Of a DNA stretch of 5,406 bases, positions 5,339 to 5,406 are shown one piece after another (the stretch's first letter is position 1; the number at the start of each line of letters is the position of its first letter). The notes under the pieces are model-generated. The model did not search any database and was not told the origin of the DNA. It saw only the letters and a list, made by a program, of their open reading frames with translations. The stretch covers positions 1 to 5,406 of the forward strand of contig JAITBO010000169.1 of NCBI GenBank assembly GCA_031283505.1, read 5' to 3'. The position numbers were made by a program, and so were the translations under genes. This DNA comes from Treponema sp. GTDB taxonomy: Bacteria; Spirochaetota; Spirochaetia; Treponematales; Breznakiellaceae.

Positions 5339-5406
5339 TCATGCGCGCACTGCCTCCGACTTTGATCCCGAACTAGAGGTCTGACCTATTCTATCAGATT
5401 TTGGAA
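5339..5406 (-). CDS. tnpB: Possible C-terminal fragment of TnpB, start outside the window
   Basis: From the right edge the minus strand encodes PKSDRIGQTSSSGSKSEAVRA and then TGA (5341-5339); the other two minus frames stop within 20 bases of the edge. A Ser/Gly-rich tail ending in an SEAVR-like segment is common at the C-terminus of IS605-family TnpB proteins, where the coding region merges into the omegaRNA. Only 21 residues are visible and no catalytic motif, so the call rests mainly on the hairpins that follow. Confidence 0.4.
   Translation of the reverse strand, partial: PKSDRIGQTSSSGSKSEAVRA

Larger units (their letters stand above)
5213..5406 (-). mobile_element. Probable right end of an IS200/IS605-type (tnpB) element, continuing past the window
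   Basis: On the minus strand a short coding tail ends at 5339, followed by a hairpin (CACGGAA/TTCCGTG, 5309-5326), then AGCT/AGCT (5240-5250), then a terminal hairpin ACCGCC-TTTA-GGCGGT (5223-5238) and the sequence GGTTTTAAAC. An imperfect palindrome a few bases inside the end, with no terminal inverted repeats, is typical of IS200/IS605 right ends. The exact boundary (about 5213) is uncertain because the left end is outside the window. It sits about 53 bases behind the KS stop codon. Confidence 0.5.

Noticed and set aside
5381..5400. TCTGA/TCAGA hairpin followed by TTTT as a + strand terminator
   Set aside because: The stem is five pairs, mostly weak, and it overlaps the probable TnpB coding tail; no + strand gene ends just before it.

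Overview
The window reads as an accessory stretch of a diderm (Gram-negative-type) bacterial chromosome with GC-rich genes and AT-rich intergenic gaps. The diderm call rests on a lipoprotein signal next to an aryl-polyene-type ketosynthase. A spirochaete is possible, but nothing here proves the taxon.

Left part (1-2211): a LacI/GalR-family regulator enters from the left edge on the + strand. It converges, with only 14 bases between stop codons, on a minus-strand stand-alone Old Yellow Enzyme-type FMN oxidoreductase. That oxidoreductase has a near-consensus sigma70 promoter (2183-2211), and a 25-base near-palindrome (2151-2175) sits on the expected transcription start, which looks like a repressor operator.

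Middle (2212-2471): about 260 bases with no convincing gene. It holds a 15-base direct repeat and three inverted repeats of unknown role.

Right part (2472-5160): a minus-strand Sfp-type phosphopantetheinyl transferase diverges from a + strand pair, a DUF3261 lipoprotein and a beta-ketoacyl-ACP synthase that overlap by one base (TGATG). DUF3261 followed by this KS is the arrangement found in aryl polyene (APE) pigment clusters, and a PPTase would activate the acyl carrier proteins of such a pathway. The usual dehydratase, ketoreductase and second KS do not follow. The lipoprotein has no ATG, GTG or TTG before its signal peptide. An ATT codon at 3317, with a well-placed Shine-Dalgarno and a TTGACA-N17-TAGAAT promoter, gives a complete 195-residue lipoprotein. 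The proposed promoters of the two divergent genes face each other and overlap the opposite gene's start.

Right edge (5213-5406): hairpins and a C-terminal peptide fragment that look like the right end of an IS200/IS605-type element (tnpB 3' end plus omegaRNA region) on the minus strand, immediately behind the KS gene. I see no wholly new system. The most notable points are the ATT-start lipoprotein, the interlocked promoters, the short APE-like locus abutting a probable IS end, and the operator-controlled oxidoreductase.
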